Of a DNA stretch of 7,789 bases, positions 1 to 7,789 are shown piece by piece (the stretch's first letter is position 1; each line of letters begins with the position of its first letter). Origin of the DNA: JAJRXK01 sp964593155 (GTDB taxonomy: Bacteria > Krumholzibacteriota > Krumholzibacteriia > JAJRXK01); assembly GCA_964593155.1 (NCBI GenBank), contig CAZQHE010000163.1, forward strand, positions 1-7,789. Direction: 5' to 3'. The translations under genes and the position numbers were made by a program. The notes below the pieces were generated by a model. The model worked only from the letters and a program-made list of their open reading frames with translations. It was not told the origin of the DNA and ran no database searches.

Positions 1-978
1 GGCCGACACCCCGGCCGCCCCGATGATCGGGTTGATCTTGTCGCGCACCAGCAGGTTCAGACCCTTGGCGAACATCACGCCCGCGGCCGTGGCGATCGCG
101 AAGCTCGCCGCACCCAGCATGAAGATCTGGATCGACTGCGGGGTGAGGAAGCGGGTGGCGTCGGTCGACGTGCCCACGGTGAGTCCGAGCAGGATCGTGA
201 TCACGTCGACGAAGGCCGTCCGCGCCGTCTTGGCCAGGCGCTCGGTCACGCCGCTCTCCTTGAGCAGGTTGCCGAAGAAGAGCATGCCGAGCAGGGGAAT
301 CGCCCCGGGTGCGAGCATGGTGGTGAGCAGGAAGCCCACGATCGGGAACAGGATCCGCGTGCGCCTGCTCACCGGACGGCTCGGCGACATGCGGATCAGC
401 CGCTCGCGGCGGCTGGTGAGCAGCTTCACGATCGGCGGCTGGATCACCGGCACCAGCGCCATGTACGAGTAGGCCGCGATCGCGATCGCACCCAGGTAGT
501 CCGGCGCCATCTTCGACGAAAGGAAGATCGCCGTGGGCCCGTCGGCGCCGCCGATGATCCCGATCGCCGCGGCGTGCTCGGCGTCGAATCCCATCAGGAT
601 CGCACCGAGGAAGGTGAGGTAGATCCCCGCCTGCGCCGCCGCCCCCAGCAGCACCAGCCGCGGGTTGCCGATCAGCGACGAGAAGTCGGTCATCGCGCCG
701 ATCCCCAGGAAGATCAGCGGCGGGTACCAGCCCTGGCTCACGCCCTGGTACAGGATCGACAGCACGCTGCCGGGCTCGTACACGCCGATGCCCATGCCCT
801 CGGACATGGGAATGTTGCCGACGAGGATCCCGAAGCCGATCGGCACGAGCAGCAGGGGCTCGTAGTCCTTGGTGATGGCCAGGTAGATGAACACGCAGCC
901 GACGATCATCATGACGAAGTTGCCCCACGTCATGTTGCCGATCGCACCGGCCTGCAGGAAGTCGACGAGGATGTCCAT
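1..978 (-). CDS. mmdB: Na+-transporting decarboxylase beta subunit (MmdB/OadB family), 3' end cut by the window
   Basis: This is the membrane carboxybiotin decarboxylase that couples CO2 release to Na+ export. I translated it by hand from the ATG at 978; 326 codons run open to base 1, so the C-terminus is missing, by about 50 residues if it matches OadB. Many hydrophobic segments alternate with short loops. The family signature GGADGPTAIF lies at residues 143-152, with the key Asp at 146. Tyr172 follows in AYSYMALVP, and NPIIGAAGVS lies at 316-325. From memory, the Klebsiella OadB Na+-pathway residues are D203, Y229, N373, G377 and S382; here D146, Y172, N316, G320 and S325 keep exactly the same spacing, so the pump looks functional. 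The start follows the mmdC stop by 12 bases, with no strong Shine-Dalgarno, suggesting coupling to mmdC. The subunit alone does not separate methylmalonyl-CoA, oxaloacetate and glutaconyl-CoA decarboxylases; the neighbours point to methylmalonyl-CoA. Confidence 0.95.
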   Translation of the reverse strand, partial: MDILVDFLQAGAIGNMTWGNFVMMIVGCVFIYLAITKDYEPLLLVPIGFGILVGNIPMSEGMGIGVYEPGSVLSILYQGVSQGWYPPLIFLGIGAMTDFSSLIGNPRLVLLGAAAQAGIYLTFLGAILMGFDAEHAAAIGIIGGADGPTAIFLSSKMAPDYLGAIAIAAYSYMALVPVIQPPIVKLLTSRRERLIRMSPSRPVSRRTRILFPIVGFLLTTMLAPGAIPLLGMLFFGNLLKESGVTERLAKTARTAFVDVITILLGLTVGTSTDATRFLTPQSIQIFMLGAASFAIATAAGVMFAKGLNLLVRDKINPIIGAAGVSA

Positions 979-990
979 GGCGCGCCCGCT

Positions 991-1404
991 CTACGCGATC
1001 TCGACGAGCGGTTGGTTCTCGCGCACCGCATCGCCCACGCCGACCTTCACCTCGGACACCTTCCCCGCCAGGGGAGACGCGATCGAGGTGTGCATCTTCA
1101 TGGCGTCGACCACGATCAGCACCTGGTCCTTGTCGACCTGGTCACCCACCGCGCAGCGGACCTCGACCACCGTGCCCGCGATCGGCGAGTTCACCGTGCC
1201 CTTGCTGTCGCCCGACTCCGCCGGGGCCGGTGCGGCCGGCTTCGGAGTGGCGGGGGCGGAACTCGAGGGCGGGGGTGTCGGGCTCGTCCCGGGGCGGGGG
1301 GCGACCGGCGGCAGGGCCGAAGGCGCGGCGAATCCGTCTCCGGCGTCGAGCACCTCGACCTCGACCTCGTAGGCGACTCCGTGGACGGTGATCTTCAGCT
1401 TCAT
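991..1404 (-). CDS. mmdC: Biotin carrier subunit of the Na+-pumping decarboxylase (gamma/MmdC type)
   Basis: This 137-residue biotin carboxyl carrier protein shuttles the carboxyl group from the soluble carboxyltransferase (MmdA) to the membrane decarboxylase (MmdB). The N-terminus (1-22) is a short strand-rich head of the MKLKITVHG type seen in these subunits. A flexible Pro/Ala/Ser linker follows (about 27-65), then a lipoyl/biotinyl domain (about 69-137). The biotinylation motif AMKM is at 101-104, with Lys103 the predicted biotin site; the Pro about 30 residues upstream (SPIAGTVV) and the Gly pairs typical of the fold are present. The start is supported by AGGAGA seven bases upstream. It lies 34 bases after mmdD and 12 bases before mmdB, inside one operon. 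It could be mistaken for an acetyl-CoA carboxylase carrier (AccB), but the neighbours make the decarboxylase role far more likely. Confidence 0.94.
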   Translation of the reverse strand: MKLKITVHGVAYEVEVEVLDAGDGFAAPSALPPVAPRPGTSPTPPPSSSAPATPKPAAPAPAESGDSKGTVNSPIAGTVVEVRCAVGDQVDKDQVLIVVDAMKMHTSIASPLAGKVSEVKVGVGDAVRENQPLVEIA

Positions 1405-1411
1405 CGGCAGG

Positions 1412-1417
1412 TCTCCT
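1412..1417 (-). promoter_or_regulatory. Ribosome binding site of the biotin carrier gene
   Basis: AGGAGA on the minus strand, seven bases before the ATG at 1404. It is the strongest Shine-Dalgarno in the decarboxylase operon and fixes the mmdC start. High expression of the small carrier relative to its neighbours is an inference. Confidence 0.75.
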
Positions 1418-1438
1418 GGTTGCGGCCGCTGCGCCGGC

Positions 1439-1813
1439 TCACGGATGGCGCGTACTCCCGTGGCGGCCGGAGATGGCGTGCGAGCCGAGCAGGGTGGCGC
1501 GGCCCTGGGCCGACCACGTGCTGGGCTCCCCCGAGGCGGGGATCAGACGACGGACCGAGCGGATGCGCGCCCGGCCTCCGAGGTAGGTGGCCACGGCGGC
1601 CGCGAGGATCACGGCGGTGGTGGCGTCGATGGTCGGTTCGCGGTCGGTGCGCTGCTGCTCGGTGACCTGTTCGTGGCGCTGCCAGCGCAGGTCGAAGCGA
1701 CCCACCAGCCAGACCAGCGTGGCGGTGAGGGCCAGGACCATGAACACGATCAGGAAGCCGACCACGGCCAGGGTCACGGCGTCCGCGGTGGTGGTGATCG
1801 AGGTGTGTTCCAT
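1439..1813 (-). CDS. mmdD: Na+-transporting decarboxylase delta subunit (OadG/MmdD family)
   Basis: This small membrane anchor of 124 residues is known in this family to assemble the carboxyltransferase and the membrane subunit. One strong transmembrane helix spans about 12-38 (AVTLAVVGFLIVFMVLALT and on), followed by a charged cytoplasmic stretch (about 39-60). A second conserved part begins TIDATTAVILAAAVATYLGG (61-80), then has RIRSVRRL (83-90) and W100 with GR and SH further on. That C-terminal pattern resembles the tail of OadG-like proteins and, as I recall, the separate epsilon subunit MmdE of Veillonella. The ATG at 1813 is chosen because it lies 11 bases after the mmdA stop and begins right before the anchor helix; GGA sits five bases upstream. 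The same frame stays open upstream through mmdA, so an automatic caller may choose a wrong, much longer start. Confidence 0.88.
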   Translation of the reverse strand: MEHTSITTTADAVTLAVVGFLIVFMVLALTATLVWLVGRFDLRWQRHEQVTEQQRTDREPTIDATTAVILAAAVATYLGGRARIRSVRRLIPASGEPSTWSAQGRATLLGSHAISGRHGSTRHP

Positions 1814-1824
1814 GGGCGTCCGAT

Positions 1825-3375
<1,551 letters not shown>

Positions 3376-3382
3376 CGTGACG

Positions 3383-3387
3383 TCCTC
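3383..3387 (-). promoter_or_regulatory. Ribosome binding site of mmdA
   Basis: GAGGA (within GGTGAGGACG) on the minus strand with a seven-base spacer to the ATG at 3375. It supports this start for mmdA over any upstream alternative. Confidence 0.7.
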
Positions 3388-3420
3388 ACCCGAGAGGGTT
3401 GTGCACGCGGGAACGGGCGC

Positions 3421-3449
3421 AACATAGATGCCCCGAGGGGGGCTGACCA
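3421..3449 (-). promoter_or_regulatory. Candidate sigma-70-like promoter of the decarboxylase operon
   Basis: On the minus strand, TGGTCA (3449-3444; four of six matches to TTGACA) and TATGTT (3426-3421; four of six to TATAAT) are separated by exactly 17 bases. They lie in the only sizeable non-coding gap, 46 bases before the mmdA ATG, which would give a leader of roughly 38 bases. The spacer contains an inverted repeat, GCCCC-cctc-GGGGC (3443-3430). Both boxes are imperfect and the host's sigma factors are unknown, so this is only a candidate. Confidence 0.35.
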
Positions 3450-3501
3450 GGGGATGATCCGGTCCATCACAGAATGACAGAGGCGGTGTCCGACGCGCTT
3501 C

Positions 3502-5241
3502 TCAGGGCGTGTGTGCAGGTGTCCGCTCGAGCAGCAGGAAGCCGCTGCGGGCCCCGCCCAGTGCACGCCAACCGCTCGTGTCGGGGTCCGGCGGATCGCC
3601 GGCCGCGGTGAGGTCCCACAGCATCCACCGCAGTGTGTCGGGGGCGTTCGCCGGATCGTCGATCCGGACCACCGTGCGCCTGCCCGCGGGGCGGGCCAGT
3701 GCTCCGCCGAGCAGAGAACCCTCGCGGCTCCACCGCGTCCGGCCGATCATCCCGGCCGCGAGCGCCTCGTCCAGTCGGGGATGCGCGGCGAGATCGGGGA
3801 AGTAGTAGCGGATGGCGTCGACGTAGCCGCCGTCGGACCGCCCGCGCGCGGAATCGCTCTCGATGGCGCGCACACTCACGAACGCGCCGCAGAGAAGGAC
3901 CAGTGCGGCGACGGTCCGCACCGCGATCGATCGTTTCCGTCCCCACGGCTGCGAGGCCACGGCCGCGATCGCCGGCAGGCCGAGCGCGAGCATCCACAGC
4001 GTGAGCCGTGACCACCACGGGGCGGGTTGGGACACGAGCAGCACCGCGCCCAGCGCGATCGGCCCCAGCACCTCGCGCCGTCGCCGCGTCGCGGCCAGGA
4101 CCAGCAGCGCCGGCAACGCACCCAGGGTCCACACGGGACCCAGGCCCTCGGCCTGGTCGTAGACCTCGACCGCCCGGAAGGGGCGGGCCCACACCGCCAG
4201 CGGACGCAGGGGCGCGGGCAGGTCGGCGACGTCGGGAGGCGTGGACAGGGCGGCGGCGGCGTGGGCGTCGGTCCCCGGCGCGAGCACCTTCGCGCCGAGC
4301 CGCAGCTCCACCGGGTGCACAGGATTGCCCGTGTGCATCAGCGCGCGCAAAGGCCACGGACCTCCGACCAGGAGCAGCACGGCCACGCCGATGCCCAGTG
4401 CACGCAGCGCCGCCGGTCTCCGTGCCGGAGGCCGGCGGAGCAGGTCGACCCCCAGCAACGCCACGCCGAGGGCGGCGATCAGCAGACCCGTTCCCTTGAC
4501 GCCGGCGACGAGTCCCGTGGCAACTCCCCAGAGCAGGGCGGCACCGACGTGGTCCGCCCCGCGCATCCGCCAGGCCGTCACCCCGACGAAGGCACAGGCG
4601 GCCGCGGCCAGGCCGACGTCGACGTAGGCGGTGGTGCTGCCGAGGTGCCAGGCCGGCACGGCCAGGAACGAGACCGCGGCGACCGCCGGCCACGGCCGAC
4701 GAGCGCCCCAGACCCGCGCGGTCAGGGCCAGACCGAGGGCGCCGGCCGGCCACAGCAGCAGGTTGAGCGCGTCGAGCCAGCGATCGTGGTCGAGCAGCCG
4801 GACCAGCAGCAGTCCCATGGTCTCGAGCGCCATGGGGTAGCCGTTGACGAAGGGCACGTCGTCGGTGCCCGCGATCCACACGATCCGCCCGGCGCGCAGC
4901 CACTCGTGCACGGCCGGCACGTGGTAGTACAGGCCGTCCCAGTCGAGCACCGGGCGCTGCCAGGTCAGCACCAGATGATGCGTCGCCACCGCCGCGACGA
5001 GCACGACCGCGGCGCCGGCGTAGGCGTCGACACGCACCACCGAAGGCCGCGCGCCGGCGGCCACCGCACGAGCCAGGAAGACGGCCAGGACCAGTCCGCC
5101 GACCACGATCGCCGCGGCGACCGGCGTCGAGATCGACACGTGCAGCCACGAGAGGAACAACGTGAGTGGCGGCAGCAGGGCCGGCCACGCCACGGCCACC
5201 GTCAACGCCGCCACGGTCCGGCGCGACGGCGGCTCTACCAT
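3502..5241 (-). CDS. Multi-pass GT-C-type (ArnT/RgtA-like) membrane glycosyltransferase
   Basis: This 579-residue protein is rich in transmembrane helices over about 10-460, with a soluble C-terminal tail (about 460-579). It looks like an inner-membrane glycosyltransferase using a polyprenyl-linked sugar donor. Family-like marks are the acidic motif DWD (100-102) followed by YYHVPAVHEW (105-114) in the first large outer loop, TTAYVD (203-208) and VKGTG (248-252). A further conserved-looking stretch, GPWPLRALMHTGNPVHP, lies at 294-310. D100 and D102 are the likely catalytic acid candidates (inference from the GT-C fold). The ATG at 5241 overlaps the upstream gene's TAG by seven bases (ATGGTAG), so translation is probably coupled; there is no clear Shine-Dalgarno. 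The frame stays open far upstream, but in that region it is antisense-free shadow of the previous gene. The sugar and acceptor are unknown; a role in the surface glycan made by the neighbouring genes is inferred. Confidence 0.75.
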   Translation of the reverse strand: MVEPPSRRTVAALTVAVAWPALLPPLTLFLSWLHVSISTPVAAAIVVGGLVLAVFLARAVAAGARPSVVRVDAYAGAAVVLVAAVATHHLVLTWQRPVLDWDGLYYHVPAVHEWLRAGRIVWIAGTDDVPFVNGYPMALETMGLLLVRLLDHDRWLDALNLLLWPAGALGLALTARVWGARRPWPAVAAVSFLAVPAWHLGSTTAYVDVGLAAAACAFVGVTAWRMRGADHVGAALLWGVATGLVAGVKGTGLLIAALGVALLGVDLLRRPPARRPAALRALGIGVAVLLLVGGPWPLRALMHTGNPVHPVELRLGAKVLAPGTDAHAAAALSTPPDVADLPAPLRPLAVWARPFRAVEVYDQAEGLGPVWTLGALPALLVLAATRRRREVLGPIALGAVLLVSQPAPWWSRLTLWMLALGLPAIAAVASQPWGRKRSIAVRTVAALVLLCGAFVSVRAIESDSARGRSDGGYVDAIRYYFPDLAAHPRLDEALAAGMIGRTRWSREGSLLGGALARPAGRRTVVRIDDPANAPDTLRWMLWDLTAAGDPPDPDTSGWRALGGARSGFLLLERTPAHTP

Positions 5242-6824
5242 TCGCGGAAGGCGCGCAGCCCGACGTTGGTGAGGTCGTAGACCTCGGTGTCGAGCACCGA
5301 GAACTCGACGCCGACCCCGCGGTCGTCCTGCACGTACCAGGTCGCGCCCAGGCGGAGTCCCTGGCTGTCGAACTCGACCAGGGCGTCGGAGGGGCCGACC
5401 AGCAGGTAGGCCACGCGGCCGGTCTCGGCCCGGGCCGACAGGTAGAGCTTGCGGTAGATCCCGTAGAGCACCGACACGCCCACGGTGTGCCCCTGGGTGT
5501 CGCCGGGCTGGCCGACGTCGATGCGTCCGTCGGCCCCGACCGACCAGCCGCCACCGAGCGAGTAGAGCAGACCGCCGCCGACCCCGTCGCTGCTGTTCTC
5601 GCCCTTGTTCTCGATGTGGGTGTAGCCCAGGTCCACCAGCAGGCGCCCGTCGAGCAGCGCGGTACGGCGCACGCCGACGTCGAAGCGCAGGTCGGGCTGG
5701 ACCACGTCGCCGCCGCCGGTGCTCAGTCCCGCCGACACCAGCGTGTTCGGGCCGAACCAGCGCCCGTACGAGGCGCCGACGCCCAGGCCGGTGTCGTCGA
5801 AGCGCGAGGCGAACCCCAGGTCGAAGCGCCAGCGATCGACCCCCGACCGCTCGCGGGTGTACGCCACGAAGCCGCTCTCGGCGCCGCCGAGATCCTCGGT
5901 GTAGCGCCCGATGTCCAGACCGAGCTGGATCGACTCGACGGGGTCGTCGGCGGTGGCCGTGACGGGAACGAGCACGACCATCAGCGCCAGCGCGCCCAGC
6001 ACCCGCGGCTGTCGCGGCGACCTGCGGGGTCGTGCCCGCGCGGCGTGGGGCCAGCTCACGGCCCAGCCGTAGAACCCGACGATCGACAGCACGCTCAGCA
6101 CCAGACCGAAGGCCCAGAACAACAGCGGCATCCACAGCAGCGATCCGTGGTGCAGGATCCAGGCGTGGGCCACGTACAGCAGCGGGACCGTGACCGTGAG
6201 GTGCGCCATGGGCAGCAGCGACGCGGCCAGACGCTGCGACCATCCGTAGGCCAGCGGGTTGTAGGCGAATCCCATGATCACCGGGACCAGGCCGATCACG
6301 AACAGGTTCGCCAGCATCAGGGTCTCGGTCATGCCGGCGACGTCGTAGGGGAAGGCCGCGGCGAACAATGCGAACACGACCTGCGAGGACACCTGCACGA
6401 CGGCAAGCAGCCGCAGCAGGTAGGCCACGGGCAGCAGGCGGCTCGGCAGGAACAGCGACACCAGCAGCACCACGGCCACGGCGACCAGGCCCACGTTCCA
6501 CTGCAGGGTCGTGGGCAGCGCGGCGGCGACGTCGAAGCGCGGGACGTCGAGCACGATGCCCAGCGCGAAGCTCCGCGTGACCACCGGCACCTGCGCCGGC
6601 ACGCCGAGCACTTCGAAGGCGAAGCGTCCGATCGAGGCCCAGGCCTGCACGACCCAGGGCCAGGCCACCGCCCATGCCGCCACGAGGGCGACCACGAAGA
6701 GCACACCCAGCAGGCCGTCGCGCCGGCGCAGCTCGAGGTGATTGAGGGCGCGGTGGACGGGGATCAGGCCGCCCCGGTAGCCGCGGTGGCTGGACTGGGT
6801 GTCGGTGCTCACGATTCGGTCCAT
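5235..6824 (-). CDS. Inner-membrane domain fused to a YaiO-like outer-membrane beta-barrel
   Basis: This 529-residue protein has two very different halves. Residues 37-255 hold about six hydrophobic helices (near 37-60, 110-127, 130-155, 168-187, 202-221, 229-255) with a roughly 45-residue loop after the first; I do not recognise this domain. Residues 260-274 are very arginine-rich. Residues 275-292 then look like a signal peptide core ending in A-T-A before DD (cleavage expected after 292). Residues 293-529 show alternating strands with many Gly, Tyr and Arg residues and a C-terminal Trp, as in outer-membrane barrels; the layout resembles the YaiO family. The ATG at 6824 has GAGGA six bases upstream and overlaps the previous gene by 16 bases. 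Alternatives are GTG at 6845 or GTG at 6812, the latter forming a GTGA overlap with the upstream stop. The context suggests export or modification of a surface polysaccharide. The fold call for the barrel is moderate; the joining of the halves is clear in the sequence. Confidence 0.72.
   Translation of the reverse strand: MDRIVSTDTQSSHRGYRGGLIPVHRALNHLELRRRDGLLGVLFVVALVAAWAVAWPWVVQAWASIGRFAFEVLGVPAQVPVVTRSFALGIVLDVPRFDVAAALPTTLQWNVGLVAVAVVLLVSLFLPSRLLPVAYLLRLLAVVQVSSQVVFALFAAAFPYDVAGMTETLMLANLFVIGLVPVIMGFAYNPLAYGWSQRLAASLLPMAHLTVTVPLLYVAHAWILHHGSLLWMPLLFWAFGLVLSVLSIVGFYGWAVSWPHAARARPRRSPRQPRVLGALALMVVLVPVTATADDPVESIQLGLDIGRYTEDLGGAESGFVAYTRERSGVDRWRFDLGFASRFDDTGLGVGASYGRWFGPNTLVSAGLSTGGGDVVQPDLRFDVGVRRTALLDGRLLVDLGYTHIENKGENSSDGVGGGLLYSLGGGWSVGADGRIDVGQPGDTQGHTVGVSVLYGIYRKLYLSARAETGRVAYLLVGPSDALVEFDSQGLRLGATWYVQDDRGVGVEFSVLDTEVYDLTNVGLRAFREW
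6057..6059 (-). other. Possible internal GTG start before the signal-peptide-like segment
   Basis: Codon 256 of the fused membrane/barrel gene is an in-frame GTG. Started here, the product (274 residues) would have a textbook signal peptide: a basic n-region with six Arg, a hydrophobic core, and an A-T-A cleavage site. No good Shine-Dalgarno precedes it, so independent initiation is uncertain. Confidence 0.25.
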
Positions 6825-7789
6825 CCTCCGTCCTCGCCGACCCACACGGTGCCGTGGACCACGCAGCCGGCTTCGACGTCGAGGGTCTCGGCGCGCAGGG
6901 TGGCCGACTCGGGTTCGCGGCCGACCACGCTGCCGTGACCGAGGCGAACGTGCCCCTCGGTGATCAACAGTCCGTCGATCCGCACCCTCGGGCCGACCGA
7001 CGCGCCCTTCGTGCTCACCACCGAGCCGGTGACCACGGTCGCCGATTCGAGGTGCACGCCCCGTGCCTTGACCGATCCCTCGATCCGCGTGCCGGGTCCG
7101 GCACGCAACGAGCCGCGGACGACGAGGTCGCCGGTCCAGCGGGTGTCGGGTGGCAGGGTGACGTCGCCGTGGACGAGCGTGCGTCCGGCCGCGACCTCGG
7201 TCCGGCCGTCGAGGTCGTCGGCGTTCAAGGGGCGGAGGTGGTCGGTGGGGATCGGCTCGGGATCGAGTGGCACACCGAACTCGACGCGCGGGGCGTGCAG
7301 GCGCTCGAAACGGACACCGCCGTCGATCCGGATCCGACGGCCCGCCGAGATGCGACCGTGCGCCCGTGCCTTCGGTCCGACCTGCACCGTGCCGTCGGCG
7401 TGGATCCAGCGCAGGCTGGTGGCACCCTCGCCCAGGGTGACGTCGCCGTCGGCCAGCGTGGCGCGGAGGACGACCCCGTCGCCGGCGCGGATGTCGCCCC
7501 CGGCGAAGACCTCGCGGTCGAGACTCCGGTGCGGCTCCAACTCGAGGTCGCCGACGGCCAGGATCATGCTCTCGGCGGGGGCGGCTTCGTCGTCGGGTAG
7601 GTGCGGCCGCGCCGCGGGGAGCACCACGAAGGCCTCGCCGTCGTCGATCCGGCCGCGCAGGACCTGCCCGCTCGCCCGCACCTCGTCGAGCGGCCCGGAC
7701 AGCCGGTTGGCCAGGACCAGACGGAAGCGCTCGGCGAAGTAGCTGGGAGACACGCGGCCGTCGGCGGCGATGGGCAGGGCCTCGGCGTC
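6809..7789 (-). CDS. Bactofilin-like polymer-forming beta-helix protein, 5' end cut by the window
   Basis: The frame is open from the right edge, so 326 residues are visible and the true start lies beyond 7789; the GTG at 7753 is possible but not needed. Short repeating beta-strand units rich in G, V, R and D appear in two blocks. The first spans about 77-170 (for example VFAGGDIRAGDGVVLRATL at 94-112) and the second about 200-320 (for example VRGSLRAGPGTRIEGSVKA at 224-242). A proline-rich linker separates them (about 173-197). Hydrophobic residues recur every few positions, as in the right-handed beta-helix of bactofilins (polymer-forming cytoskeletal proteins). No signal peptide or membrane helix is visible. 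Bactofilins form cytoplasmic filaments that can recruit envelope enzymes; a scaffold role for the downstream membrane proteins is inferred. The visible part is longer than typical single-domain bactofilins. The TGA at 6811-6809 overlaps the next gene. Confidence 0.72.
   Translation of the reverse strand, partial: DAEALPIAADGRVSPSYFAERFRLVLANRLSGPLDEVRASGQVLRGRIDDGEAFVVLPAARPHLPDDEAAPAESMILAVGDLELEPHRSLDREVFAGGDIRAGDGVVLRATLADGDVTLGEGATSLRWIHADGTVQVGPKARAHGRISAGRRIRIDGGVRFERLHAPRVEFGVPLDPEPIPTDHLRPLNADDLDGRTEVAAGRTLVHGDVTLPPDTRWTGDLVVRGSLRAGPGTRIEGSVKARGVHLESATVVTGSVVSTKGASVGPRVRIDGLLITEGHVRLGHGSVVGREPESATLRAETLDVEAGCVVHGTVWVGEDGGWTES

Noticed and set aside
1201..1330. A low-complexity G/C-rich stretch as a repeat array
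   Set aside because: It encodes the Pro/Ala/Ser linker of the biotin carrier and has no regular repeat unit.
574..1665. A 363-codon plus-strand open frame opposite mmdB, mmdC and mmdD
   Set aside because: It crosses three recognisable minus-strand genes and encodes an H/D/R/G-rich sequence with no domain.
3430..3443. A GC hairpin as a rho-independent terminator for the glycosyltransferase operon
   Set aside because: The stem is only five pairs and is not followed by a run of T on the minus strand; it fits better as part of the promoter region or as chance.
4027..5280. A 417-codon plus-strand open frame opposite the glycosyltransferase
   Set aside because: Highly charged low-complexity translation without motifs; the minus-strand frame shows the expected alternation of hydrophobic helices and conserved motifs.
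3467..5554. A 695-codon minus-strand open frame overlapping the glycosyltransferase and barrel genes
   Set aside because: It crosses two real genes in another frame, with Arg/Ala/Gly-rich low-complexity translation and no motifs.
3502..6675. A single 1057-residue minus-strand protein ending in the glycosyltransferase
   Set aside because: The part upstream of 5241 is an out-of-frame reading of the membrane/barrel gene (R/A/G-rich). The real start is the ATG at 5241, overlapping the upstream stop.
5166..6938. A 590-codon plus-strand open frame opposite the fused membrane/barrel gene
   Set aside because: It is rich in Q, H, R and G with no helix or domain pattern, while the opposite strand shows well-formed membrane helices and a barrel. 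It is a shadow frame.

Overview
The window is a dense, very GC-rich stretch in which every supported gene lies on the minus strand, so it reads right to left. It comes from a Gram-negative bacterium: one product ends in an outer-membrane beta-barrel, and another set of genes encodes a membrane-bound biotin-dependent decarboxylase. Nothing in the sequence fixes the phylum. I infer a high-GC Gram-negative lineage outside the well-known model groups, without being able to name it.

Right-hand block (7789 down to 3502) is a tightly coupled three-gene run that looks like a cell-surface or exopolysaccharide module. It begins with a bactofilin-like polymer-forming beta-helix protein whose start lies outside the window. 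Next comes an unusual protein joining a six-helix inner-membrane domain to a signal-peptide-like segment and a YaiO-like outer-membrane beta-barrel. The last gene is a multi-pass GT-C-type glycosyltransferase. Each junction overlaps (16 or 4 bases, then 7 bases), which suggests translational coupling and a joint function.

A 126-base gap (3376-3501) is the only real intergenic region. It carries a plausible sigma-70-like promoter and a good ribosome binding site for the next operon.

Left-hand block (3375 down to 1) is a four-gene operon for a sodium-pumping, biotin-dependent decarboxylase, most likely methylmalonyl-CoA decarboxylase, in the order mmdA, mmdD, mmdC, mmdB. MmdA moves the carboxyl group from the CoA ester to biotin on MmdC. 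MmdB releases CO2 in the membrane and exports Na+, and MmdD holds the complex together. mmdB runs off the left edge, but the residues known to carry Na+ in the family are present with exact family spacing. mmdB and the small mmdD gene are easy to miss: mmdB has no stop in the window and mmdD sits inside a longer open frame.

I see no tRNA, rRNA, CRISPR array, insertion sequence or phage gene. The long plus-strand open frames are shadows caused by high GC content.
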